Translations under genes and position numbers: made by a program | Shown: piece after piece, positions 52,801 through 61,631 of the stretch | Layout: each line of letters opens with the position of its first letter | Numbering within the stretch: position 1 is the stretch's first letter | NCBI GenBank assembly: GCA_028719885.1 | Contig: JAQYLT010000017.1 | Location: 1 to 64,000, forward strand | Length of the DNA stretch: 64,000 nt | Reading direction: 5' to 3' | Source: Bacillota bacterium | Lineage (GTDB): Bacteria > Bacillota > Clostridia > Oscillospirales > Oscillospiraceae | Notes under the pieces: generated by a model | Told to the model about the DNA's origin: nothing | Seen by the model: only the letters and a program-made list of their open reading frames with translations | Databases searched by the model: none

Positions 52801-55800
52801 CCGGCGAAGTGACCATCAAAGCCAGCAGAAGTGGCGCAAATCAGTTCACCGGCACAAATAAGGGTTCTATCGGCGGCATCGTAGGGAAAATGCCCGCTGG
52901 CGTCCTGATGCTGGAATGTGTTCCCAATTTGACAAACGCGGTCCCCTACGGGGCCAATAAAGCCCAGCGGGGCTGGATTCTTGGCAACAGAAACAACACC
53001 CTGGTTTATACCACCGTCTCTAACAATAACTGGGTGATCGACACTCAAAACGGCAACAATGCTGATAACAGCTACTCCAACGATGTGGGCGTATGGGGTC
53101 AGGTCCTGCGCTATGGCGACGACATGCTGAAAACCCCCGTCGACGCTGAAGGTCAGGCGCAGGAGACACCCCTGCTTACGTTTGATTCTGCCGCCCATAC
53201 CGTCACTGTCCGTTCCATTACCCCCACGGATGGGAAATACGAAATCAGCAATCCTCGGGATTTTGCCGCTCTGGCACTGCGGCTTCAGGTGGATGAAACG
53301 GCAAATGGTGCGCTGCGGTTTGGCGAGAATCATGATGATTTGTCTGGCAGCGGTGTATCCGTTTTCGTAAACGCTCCAATCGACCTGAGAGGCACCGGCC
53401 TTACCTCCCTGACCAGAGACATCAGCAATACTCCTCTTTTCAACCTGACCATTGAGGGCAAAACTGCTGGTACCGCCATTACGCTGCCGGATTTGACGGT
53501 TTACTGCTCCAACGATGGGCACAACCGCCAGGGTCTGATTGGAGTGTCCAGGAAATTGAACGTCAAAAATCTGACCGTCGACGGCAATATGACTCTTCGC
53601 GCTCTGGATAGTGCCAAAGTGTTCGCGGGTGCTCTGCTTGCTGAGGCAAAGGGCAACACCACTCTGACTAGCGTGACATCCTCGATTACGATGACAGCAG
53701 ATGGAAGCGGCAATGGCGATTGCGCCTACTCCGGTTTTGTGGCTGCGACCAATAGCGATTGTAAAGAAATCACTTTCAGCGGCTGTAAATTAGCCGAACG
53801 CAGTAATATTACCGATCAAACCACTGCAAATAGCTATGCCGCCGGCTTCCTGGCGTTGGGGAACCATAATAACGGAGATTCCATCACAACCGTTAATGTA
53901 AAGGAAAACTGTGTCCTCAGCGGCAATATTACAATGACTGCTGCCCCCAACTATGCCCGTATCGGCGGACTGGTTGCCACACTATACAACAGAACCAATA
54001 ATTTGAACATTTCTGATCTGACCGTAAAGAATTTACACATTACCGGGCCAGTCTCCGCCGGAAACACCTGCGGCGGTCTGCTAGGCTACGAATGGATGAA
54101 AACCACCGCGACAATCCAGGGCATCACATTCGAGGATTGCGAGCTGAACGCGGGAAATTCCAGCTTCGGCGGCCTGGTGTATAAAAGCTCCGGAATCTGG
54201 CAGGTTAAGGCCAATGGAACAGATGACGAGGGAAAGCCTATTCCCGGCATTCAGTTTTCCAGCAATATCGTAATCAACGGCGCTTCCTCCAAGGAAACCC
54301 CCAGCGGTCTGCTGGTTTGCCGGGGTGACAAAGTTATCAACAGCAACAACACTGATCGGGGCGCCCTGTACATGGAAATTCAGGACGGGGCTTATAAGAT
54401 CGTCCTTGGTTCCGTGTCCGTCAAGCTGACTGGCGACAGCCAATATTTCGACGAGATTGTGGGCATTACCGAGGGCAACGGCGGTGACGGCAATGACAAA
54501 AATGGTATCGTCTCCTACGCGACGGCGGGCCATGCGCCTATCGACCCGGAAAACGGCAACCGGAATACCTACGAGAACGTCACTAGTAATACAGACGGGT
54601 CTCCATGGCTGAACACCAAAACCCGATATTATTACAACCTGGACCTGTTCCGGGAGAACGGGCTGGTCGATGGAACAGTGGATTCCGCGGAAAAAATGGT
54701 GCTGATGAGCGCCGGACTGCACTGTGACGGTTCGATTAAAGAATACTTTATCAAGAGCCTTGGAACAATTACTGATGGCGAGAACCCCCTGGACCTGACC
54801 GGCTACTCCTATTACCCCGTTCCTCTGTCCCAGGATCTAACCATCAGCAACGCCACCATCACCTTTGACTACGATAATCTGCAAGCGAAAGAAAGCGGCA
54901 ATCATCTTCCCTCTGGCGGTGATAACAAATATCACCATAAGGGAATGCACACCGGTATCTTCACGGATGTGTTCACCACGGAAAACAGCGGTCCAAAAAC
55001 TCTGACCATTTCCAATCTGACTCTGGCGGGTGTAGTTGGCGGCAGCGCCATCATCTGTGGCGAAGCAAAGGGCAACGGTGCCAGCGCCATGACCGTTCTG
55101 AATATCCACGGTGTTATTCTGGACGGCATTCGGACGCAAACTCCAAAGGGAATTGGTAAGATTCCCCTGCTGATCTACAGCATTGGCAACTACACCTCCA
55201 TGACCATGAGCGGCGTAACAACCAACACCGCCGCCGCAGAGGGAGAAACCGTCACCTATCCCTATGATGATTTGGGTGAGAACTACGCCGCAACCAGTCT
55301 GATTGGAGATGTGGGCAACAGCACTGACGGCAAAAACATCTCTCTGATCTTTACCGATATGGGTCTGGACGGCAGAATAGGTACTGCCTCGAATGGCTCC
55401 CGCATTTCCGGAACCACCAAGAGTATTTTCAGCGATGCTCTGTTCCTGAATTCCTTCCAGTACACCGAGGGTGCTACCTGCTCCGGTATTTATAATTTTT
55501 CAAAGGATGATAGCTATACTCTGGGCAAGGAGCTTTCCAACACCGAGGGTACAAATCATGTCGGCAGAAACCCCGGTGAGCAGTACTGGTTCTTCGGAGA
55601 GTATGGCAGCGAGAGCGGTTGTGTCTACCTTGCGGTTAATAACACCAGCAGTGCTGACACCTGCTTTGCAGAAGATTATCTCCGCTATGTAAAGGAGGTT
55701 GAGGGGAGCGGTACAAACCAAACCTACCATGAGCTTGACATCAACCTGGCCAGCCCGGACTTGGATGATGGCTGCGGCACCTATTCCCACCCCTATCGCA

Positions 55801-58800
55801 TTAAAAACGCCAGACAGCTCTATTATCTAGCCCAGACCATCGCCTCCAATCCCGTCCCCGGCTGGAAAATTAATATGTGCCCCGCCGTACTAACCGGGAC
55901 CAACGGCAATCCGAATTTCTCTTTGCAGGACGGTCACAACACAGCTGCTAATAGCGGTGATGTGGAATACACTGCAACCGCAGGAGACTGGACATATACG
56001 AATGCCCAAGGGAATAGTGCAACCGTCGGAAAGGATAAGGTTCTCGCTTATCTGCGTAATGCCTATTATGTACTGGTTGGCCCGGATGATGAACCAGAGA
56101 GCACTGCCGGTCAAGTCGAGGCAGGCAGCGCTACGGTAAGTAAGGTTATAACGTTGTCTGCTGAAAGGTGGGCCGGTTTGGGCACCTCCGATACCTCCAG
56201 AGCGTTTAGCGGCGTGATTGTCGGCAAAGGCGCCACATTGGAAATCGAATTTGGAGCCAATTCCGCCGCCCAGTTTGGTGGACTGATTAAGTACAGCCAG
56301 GGCAGCGTGGTCAAAGACGTTACCATTTCCTACACCAACGCTCCGAAAATCACCGCTCCCAGCGAGGCTCCCTCCAGCGACACCAACGCCCGTTTCTTTG
56401 GCGGCGTGGTGGGCTGGTGCATCGGCGGCGATACCATCATCGACAATGTATCTGTGAGTTTCCATGATAATCCATCTGTAACTGGAACCTATGACTATCT
56501 GGCAGCCATCGGCGGCTATGTAGGCCTGGTGGGTGGCTACTCCCCTGACAATACCGGAGAAGAGCAATACGGCGGCGGTGTGGTGTTCCGAGGGACAAAC
56601 AGCAGCAGCCTGACCACTGAAAACTTTGCTGAAAGCAGTAACTACTTCTATTGGAATCCCTATGTTGGCCGGGTGCTGGATGGCTATGCCATGGGCGATG
56701 GAATCCAGTTGGATAACACCAACAAGAATTACTACATCCCCAATATATCCGCTGGTACGCATCTGACCAGGACGGGAACTGATATCCATGTGAAAAACGG
56801 GACCGGCCTGTGGCTGCTGTCCGCCATTGCCAACAGCGGTGCCGGACACATGGGTTTTTCTGACGCAGCGTCTCGATCTAACGCATACAATTATGGGAAG
56901 CCGAGAACCAAGGACTATGAACAGGTCGGGAAAGTACTGAGCGACACCAACGAACTATATGACGAAGCGTACCTTGGCGGTGTTGCATCCCCAAAGGACC
57001 GTTGCTACTTGACAAGTAAATACACAACAGGTGATTTCAGCCAGCTGACAGTCAACAATAACAATTACTACTTCCATATCTATCTGGATGGCAATTGTGA
57101 TGTGTCCGGCTTCAAAAATGGCTTCCGGGGCATCGGCACCAGCTATGGGGCGAAAACCAGTGACGGTAAAAACAAGCGCCTCCTTCGGGTCATGCTGTTT
57201 GATGGCAACAATTACACTGTCAATCTGGACCAGGACCGGAAAGAATATCTGGATGAAGCCGGCAGCTGGATTTCTGTTGGAACTGGAATGTTTATTCAGC
57301 TATGCGTTCGAACAAAGGCCTTAACAGGAACTCCAACGTTTCAGGACCTTACTCTCATGGGTCAAACCGGAATCACCTACTACCAGGGTACAAATCCTGC
57401 TACCAATGATAATCTTATCAGTTCGAATGTCTTTGGAAGCAGCCTGTACAGTACTCGTTTTAGTCAAGCAGGGGCCGGTATGCTGGCAGCCACTCTTGCC
57501 AAAAACAGTATAACCTCAAAAATCACTTTCAGCAATGTTCAGCTTGTTAATGCAAGCGTTAATCCCGGCGATGGAGTCGGAGGAACTACATTTGCCGGCG
57601 GCTTGATTGGCGCGGTTTATAGCTTCGATGGTAGCAATTATTTTGAAGCGATTAACTTAGTAGATTGTGCATACAGCAGTCTGACTGTCCGAGGTTTTGT
57701 GGATGCCGGCGGTTTCTTCGGGCGAGTGAGATCCCAAAAGGATGGCAGCCAAATCCACATATCTTATACAAAGAATACCAACTTAACTGCCGGAAGCATA
57801 ACCTCCACCTCAACCTCTTTCAATAAGACGTATTTCGGTTTTGGCGCATTGATCGGCTGCACGGATAGATACGGCCTCACCATTGGGCCGAATGAGGATG
57901 CCAAGCTGATCATCAATGGACTGACACTTCGCGGTGGATACGCAGGAGATTCCGGTGACAAAGCCTTCGGCGGCGGCCTGGTGGGTCTGTGTTTCAACCA
58001 ACAAAGCCAATGTACAATCAAAAATGTCACCATGAGAGGAGACATCTCCATTTCCGGCAGCAATGATTCTGGTGTGAAGCGGCGTCATATTCTCGGCGGC
58101 TTGATCGGTGCGGTAACCAATGATCTCAGTAGCTGGAATAACTCCGGAAGTTTTCAAGTAACGGTATCCAACGTCCATATCGCCGGTTCAATGAATATCC
58201 AGTATGCCCAGCAAGCAGGGGGACTATTCGGAATATTGAAAGCAGGCGGAGCAGTGCGGATTTCGGATGTCTCTGTCGGAGCAAACAATGCCCCTGTCAC
58301 AATCGCCAACATCAAGAACAATAAAGACTCCAACATTGGCGGCCTGATCGGCGGTGGTAATGCCCTGAAAGATGTGATACTGGATAAAATCCAGGTGGTC
58401 AACACCAAGATACTTCTGAACATTGACCAAGCTACCCCAAGAGGTGCGGCATTGTTGTTTGGCTTCCTTGAAAATGGTGAGGGTACCATTGACATTCGGA
58501 ATATCACGCTAAAGGACTGTATTGCTGCGACGGGAAATGGAACTGCCCCTGCAGGATTTGTGTATGGTTACATGAACCAAAACGGCAGCGCGGCACCTTC
58601 AATCACCGGAAACAATATTCTGATTGAAAACTGCAAGGTTGGATACAGCACCACACTGACTTCGGATATTTCAATTCCAGAATTCGTGATGCCTGAATTG
58701 AATTCTGATGGAACGGAAACCGGCCTCATCGGCGGAAAGTGCAATTCCACAGATAGCTCCGTCAAGCTGGTGGGAGTAAGCCTTTGGAACAATGCTGCCC

Positions 58801-61508
58801 CTGCCCAGTACTTTGGCAATACAAAACCCAAGTCTGACAGCTATGTGATTCGGGCGGACTATCTGGCAGACACATCGGGAACGACAGGAAGCGCATATTC
58901 CCATGTAACCACCAGTCCCGCAAAGGAATTCGCTGGGATCAACGTAACCGGGCCCAACGGTACAACCATCGAAGACGCCCTTACCGGTGACGGTGTGGCA
59001 TTCTTCGAGGGCACCACCTCCATCACTCAGAAGATTTTGGGTGACTACACTGGCACCGCTGTTCCCCGGAATCAAGTCCATTTCAGCGTCCCTGAGGCCA
59101 TGAGCTTCCTGGATGCCTCCACCCTCTCTGATTTCAATACCGCTGGTGAAAACGGCACTAACTATACAGGGCCCAATTTCCCAGTACTGTTGATTTCAGA
59201 AAACACCACTGATGCCATCAACAATCTGGTGGCCGCCTACATCTCCGTGATGACCAACCACGTGGAGTATTCGGTCGAAACCAAGGACAACCAGAAAGTC
59301 TTCAAGTACAACTATTCCGATCTATTCAGCATTACGCCAACCACCTACAAGTGGGATAGTGCCGACCAAAAGTTCAAGGAAGCTGCCGCTGGCACCCACA
59401 CACTGACTTTCTCCAATGGGAAGCTCTCCATCAACAAGGGCCGCTACGACAACCAGCTGAACCAATTCACCCTTTTGGATGTGGCCTATGCGGACCCCTC
59501 AGGAACAAAAGAGGCGGACGGCATCACCGTCAAAAAAGTGTATCATCTCTACATCCCGGTGGTTGTGAAAAAGGTGCTCTTGTTCAAGGTTTGGTTCTCC
59601 GCCAAAGAGGGCACGGACTACTACACCAGCATCTACGACAGTCAGGAGTACGCCGCCATGGCCTCCCACGGCGACCAGGTAACCACTCTGATCACCTTTG
59701 AGTATGAGTGGAACACGGATGAATGGGAAAACGCGCTGAATAACGGCGCTGGCCTGAACTGGAATTTCCCCAAGACGCTGCAAATAAAAGACGTCAACAG
59801 TGGGGGAATCCCGTCAGGCACCAAGCTGACCCTGGTAGACCGGAACAACCAGAACAAGGCGTACTTCACCACCTCGGGAGGGCTATCCCCGGATGGAAAC
59901 GGCTACATCTCTTTCAAGCTTCAAGAGCAGTTTAACGGCTTTTCTGAGGTTAAGCTCTGGGAGCTGCTTACCCTGAATGCAGTTGAAAGCACAGCGGAGC
60001 AGGTAGGCCAATATGTGGAAGTCGGTGACTCAGTCGGTGACTCAGCCAGCGACACTATCCAGATCGGCGACAAGTACTACCGGCCTATTACCGAAGACGA
60101 AAAAGCACAGGAAACCCCGCCTACGTGTTATTATCTTGAGGTCAAAGGCTTTAAGTCCGAAACTCAATACGCCAGAGAGCAGTACTACCTCACCATCCAG
60201 ACGCCAGAGACCGCCAAAGAATTTATCTACCTGATGCTGCAGTACGGCACCCGGCTGGATAACCCCGGCGACGGCGTTGGTCTGCCCTCCACCCGAATTA
60301 ATGCAAAAGAAGTCATCCTTGAGAAAGCAAAGCCCGTAACCTCCAAGGCAGAAGGCGTGTCTCTTAGAGGCGACGAAAACGTAATCGTCATCAGCAATTT
60401 CTTCAAGCAGAAGCTGACAGTGAGAACCACCTCTAGTGAACAACTGATGTCCGACACCAACCGGAGCATCACGGGTACACTGACAACGGTGATCTCGTTT
60501 GACGAGGGCACAGGCGAGGACAAAGCAGCGAAAAACAAGGAGAATTATCTGCGATTCACCGGTGAACGCAGTCTGCATCAGTGCTTTGAGCTGTATCTGA
60601 AATCCATGAACAACGACAACGGAACTACCGTTTCCTTTGACGAAGGCGCCAGCCTGACGGTGGGTGGGAAAGCTGTTCCCCTGAATGGAGGAACCCGGGT
60701 TCAGGTATATAGCGAGGCTATTAAATGGGATGAAGGCAGCAACTCAAAAACAGTGAGCTGCGATTTCACCCTCACCTATACTCTGGCCGGTATCAGCAGT
60801 CAGTTCCCCATCAGGGCCAACGACACGGACAAGATTGGTATCCAGGTGAATGCCACCTCCAAGCTCTCCTACGTTGAGGACATGAGTCAAACCAGCATGG
60901 AGGTCTCCAAGGCCGACGAAACCGGTAACCTCTTCTACCAGAAGGATTTGCATCTTGCCACGCTGACCTACAACGCCTACGAGAACGCCTACGGCACGCA
61001 GCGCTACGGCTGGAGCCAGCTTGGCATCAACGACCTGGACAGCAACGGCGACTATCAGATTCTGTCCGCAGCCCTCTATGACGTCCACGAGCTGACCAAT
61101 GCATCCTTGGCAGACAAGCTGAGAATCAGTGTTAAGCTGCTGCAAAAGACGGATGGCGGCTACGTGGATGTAAGCAAGCCTTTGAGCAGCTATCTGAGCT
61201 ATCTCAGGGTGAAACCTAAGGTGAATCCCAATGGCGATTTCCTGGAGGCAAAGGATGTCCGAAACAATGCAGCCGAATACTCCCTTGCTAACACCGGCTT
61301 CAACAGCAGCGTCCCCATTGAGATTGATGTGGACATGGATGTAATCACAGGCGCAGCGTTTGAAAACGCAGGATTGACCTACGCCAACTACAAGCTGGTG
61401 CTCAAAGCAGAGCTTTTGGACAAAAATGGTACCCCCATCGCAGGCTCCAGTGCCAACGACCACATCATCTACACCAACGCAAAGATCATCCCCACTCTGG
61501 TTTCCTAA
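49833..61508 (+). CDS. Giant (3891-residue) surface protein with Thr/Glu repeats, SH3b domain and GLUG-like repeats
   Basis: A signal peptide (1-27, ending PVTAEGA) precedes a Thr/Glu/Ala stalk (about 45-130). An SH3b domain (about 136-196; TSVNIRSGPGTGYEILGS) follows. A second Thr/Glu stalk spans about 202-270, and a third (about 336-406) has 8-residue repeats of the type PVTEAATV. A huge β-rich region (about 690-2840) contains many GLUG-like GGLVG/GGLIG motifs. The last 800 residues look like additional β-domains. No LPXTG, S-layer-homology or C-terminal membrane segment is visible, so attachment may be through the SH3b domain or the fibre. It is the last gene of the locus and is followed by a strong terminator. 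Confidence 0.88.
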   Translation: MSKRIRFTALLLAVSLFLNTASLPVTAEGALDSTLFTQEESVPTTAETQYTTAPQETVTEAATETTAAAASEATTEATTEATTEATTEATEGTTEATTEATEETTEATTGETEETSEATDATEETTEATTEAPQEPIRGKVVCTTSVNIRSGPGTGYEILGSAYNEDVVYVYEIAHMEDADWGRIGEGRWICLTYVILEGTDPTEGTEATEATEAPQATEETTEATTEATEPTEESKETEATETTEATDATETAESTEATDATELPELEAEPSLLNLDATTPDFEKAKTRTITPGKMDLVWWAAVCGKEKSITAWVDRNAPVSALAEEPVDAAPVEEETDPTEESTIPASEETTIPSTEETTVPSTEETTAPTTEETTVPVTEAATVPVTEAATVPVTEAATVPETTAASADIQSLSDAEVVAFSETENITTTTDTRNLIPANRTLEILDAKDLICLSYVNPEYYQDLILDIGVTGNSVDIKVSSDQPYTFSRTDESGNPIVETLYFQGLGGVDAPFQGTVEINATATGTIISLDKPLFVEVDTCAAICSNEKPLNLKYAKAEENNASPLLAVRPNALLAERVVSHLDENSNPITKPWYLSLSTTQEGESIPGLLPLMDTMKTTGSTPSSASIVFMGDVSVVTENANKLAPVVTGSGFLCNTMENGTSLTFSGISSIPEVQNTTSSAGTGGLVGTMGAGSKLKLTLPALTLGAVSSSSGDVGGLVGSMDEGALLTSSAAITLGAVTATNGNAGGLVGSMADSAALALSDATLTLNNVTASGTNNAGGLVGYALNPNFGTLPEISGLESSAVITGCNAGGLVGSMDISVNSAENARSLPLQSLMNLTIVGTNNSGGLFGLLVNTGSAYTIGITDNESTETSNVTVTLGGTNSDANSNAGGLIGTYAASHLTDSLILRRFYVTSTLSQQVGNYGGMIGYVRNDDSEIAYIHVDGATVSTTTAFSFDSSNDRVSNHGGLICELGEAGNMVRVSGEVTIKASRSGANQFTGTNKGSIGGIVGKMPAGVLMLECVPNLTNAVPYGANKAQRGWILGNRNNTLVYTTVSNNNWVIDTQNGNNADNSYSNDVGVWGQVLRYGDDMLKTPVDAEGQAQETPLLTFDSAAHTVTVRSITPTDGKYEISNPRDFAALALRLQVDETANGALRFGENHDDLSGSGVSVFVNAPIDLRGTGLTSLTRDISNTPLFNLTIEGKTAGTAITLPDLTVYCSNDGHNRQGLIGVSRKLNVKNLTVDGNMTLRALDSAKVFAGALLAEAKGNTTLTSVTSSITMTADGSGNGDCAYSGFVAATNSDCKEITFSGCKLAERSNITDQTTANSYAAGFLALGNHNNGDSITTVNVKENCVLSGNITMTAAPNYARIGGLVATLYNRTNNLNISDLTVKNLHITGPVSAGNTCGGLLGYEWMKTTATIQGITFEDCELNAGNSSFGGLVYKSSGIWQVKANGTDDEGKPIPGIQFSSNIVINGASSKETPSGLLVCRGDKVINSNNTDRGALYMEIQDGAYKIVLGSVSVKLTGDSQYFDEIVGITEGNGGDGNDKNGIVSYATAGHAPIDPENGNRNTYENVTSNTDGSPWLNTKTRYYYNLDLFRENGLVDGTVDSAEKMVLMSAGLHCDGSIKEYFIKSLGTITDGENPLDLTGYSYYPVPLSQDLTISNATITFDYDNLQAKESGNHLPSGGDNKYHHKGMHTGIFTDVFTTENSGPKTLTISNLTLAGVVGGSAIICGEAKGNGASAMTVLNIHGVILDGIRTQTPKGIGKIPLLIYSIGNYTSMTMSGVTTNTAAAEGETVTYPYDDLGENYAATSLIGDVGNSTDGKNISLIFTDMGLDGRIGTASNGSRISGTTKSIFSDALFLNSFQYTEGATCSGIYNFSKDDSYTLGKELSNTEGTNHVGRNPGEQYWFFGEYGSESGCVYLAVNNTSSADTCFAEDYLRYVKEVEGSGTNQTYHELDINLASPDLDDGCGTYSHPYRIKNARQLYYLAQTIASNPVPGWKINMCPAVLTGTNGNPNFSLQDGHNTAANSGDVEYTATAGDWTYTNAQGNSATVGKDKVLAYLRNAYYVLVGPDDEPESTAGQVEAGSATVSKVITLSAERWAGLGTSDTSRAFSGVIVGKGATLEIEFGANSAAQFGGLIKYSQGSVVKDVTISYTNAPKITAPSEAPSSDTNARFFGGVVGWCIGGDTIIDNVSVSFHDNPSVTGTYDYLAAIGGYVGLVGGYSPDNTGEEQYGGGVVFRGTNSSSLTTENFAESSNYFYWNPYVGRVLDGYAMGDGIQLDNTNKNYYIPNISAGTHLTRTGTDIHVKNGTGLWLLSAIANSGAGHMGFSDAASRSNAYNYGKPRTKDYEQVGKVLSDTNELYDEAYLGGVASPKDRCYLTSKYTTGDFSQLTVNNNNYYFHIYLDGNCDVSGFKNGFRGIGTSYGAKTSDGKNKRLLRVMLFDGNNYTVNLDQDRKEYLDEAGSWISVGTGMFIQLCVRTKALTGTPTFQDLTLMGQTGITYYQGTNPATNDNLISSNVFGSSLYSTRFSQAGAGMLAATLAKNSITSKITFSNVQLVNASVNPGDGVGGTTFAGGLIGAVYSFDGSNYFEAINLVDCAYSSLTVRGFVDAGGFFGRVRSQKDGSQIHISYTKNTNLTAGSITSTSTSFNKTYFGFGALIGCTDRYGLTIGPNEDAKLIINGLTLRGGYAGDSGDKAFGGGLVGLCFNQQSQCTIKNVTMRGDISISGSNDSGVKRRHILGGLIGAVTNDLSSWNNSGSFQVTVSNVHIAGSMNIQYAQQAGGLFGILKAGGAVRISDVSVGANNAPVTIANIKNNKDSNIGGLIGGGNALKDVILDKIQVVNTKILLNIDQATPRGAALLFGFLENGEGTIDIRNITLKDCIAATGNGTAPAGFVYGYMNQNGSAAPSITGNNILIENCKVGYSTTLTSDISIPEFVMPELNSDGTETGLIGGKCNSTDSSVKLVGVSLWNNAAPAQYFGNTKPKSDSYVIRADYLADTSGTTGSAYSHVTTSPAKEFAGINVTGPNGTTIEDALTGDGVAFFEGTTSITQKILGDYTGTAVPRNQVHFSVPEAMSFLDASTLSDFNTAGENGTNYTGPNFPVLLISENTTDAINNLVAAYISVMTNHVEYSVETKDNQKVFKYNYSDLFSITPTTYKWDSADQKFKEAAAGTHTLTFSNGKLSINKGRYDNQLNQFTLLDVAYADPSGTKEADGITVKKVYHLYIPVVVKKVLLFKVWFSAKEGTDYYTSIYDSQEYAAMASHGDQVTTLITFEYEWNTDEWENALNNGAGLNWNFPKTLQIKDVNSGGIPSGTKLTLVDRNNQNKAYFTTSGGLSPDGNGYISFKLQEQFNGFSEVKLWELLTLNAVESTAEQVGQYVEVGDSVGDSASDTIQIGDKYYRPITEDEKAQETPPTCYYLEVKGFKSETQYAREQYYLTIQTPETAKEFIYLMLQYGTRLDNPGDGVGLPSTRINAKEVILEKAKPVTSKAEGVSLRGDENVIVISNFFKQKLTVRTTSSEQLMSDTNRSITGTLTTVISFDEGTGEDKAAKNKENYLRFTGERSLHQCFELYLKSMNNDNGTTVSFDEGASLTVGGKAVPLNGGTRVQVYSEAIKWDEGSNSKTVSCDFTLTYTLAGISSQFPIRANDTDKIGIQVNATSKLSYVEDMSQTSMEVSKADETGNLFYQKDLHLATLTYNAYENAYGTQRYGWSQLGINDLDSNGDYQILSAALYDVHELTNASLADKLRISVKLLQKTDGGYVDVSKPLSSYLSYLRVKPKVNPNGDFLEAKDVRNNAAEYSLANTGFNSSVPIEIDVDMDVITGAAFENAGLTYANYKLVLKAELLDKNGTPIAGSSANDHIIYTNAKIIPTLVS
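50047..50230 (+). repeat. Degenerate Thr/Glu/Ala codon repeats (first stalk)
   Basis: Short repeats of the TTEAT type encode the first stalk. Synonymous codons vary from unit to unit (acc/act/acg, gag/gaa), so the repeat is strong in protein but weak in DNA. Slippage-based phase variation is therefore unlikely. Confidence 0.75.
50880..51050 (+). repeat. 24-base tandem repeats (third stalk)
   Basis: Units of 24 bases encode PVTEAATV or PSTEETTV. The three adjacent PVTEAATV units are nearly identical in DNA (gtccccgt-accgaggctgcc-type), making copy-number change possible here. Confidence 0.75.
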
Positions 61509-61514
61509 CCCAAA

Positions 61515-61560
61515 AGAAAGACCATGGACTCCCCTTTCCGGAGCTCCATGGTCTTTTTTT
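61515..61560 (+). terminator. Terminator of the surface-fibre locus
   Basis: agaccatgga / tccatggtct forms a stem followed by T7. It separates the locus from cas3. Confidence 0.92.
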
Positions 61561-61573
61561 GTGGTGCAGGCCG

Positions 61574-61602
61574 TTGTCCTTGAATCGGATTTTTGCTATA
61601 AT
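61574..61602 (+). promoter_or_regulatory. cas3 promoter
   Basis: TTGTCC (61574-61579), a 17-base spacer and TATAAT (61597-61602) lie 30 bases before the cas3 start. The -10 box is perfect and the -35 box moderate. Confidence 0.6.
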
Positions 61603-61631
61603 GATCAAAAAAGCTGTTTGGGAGGAGAGAA

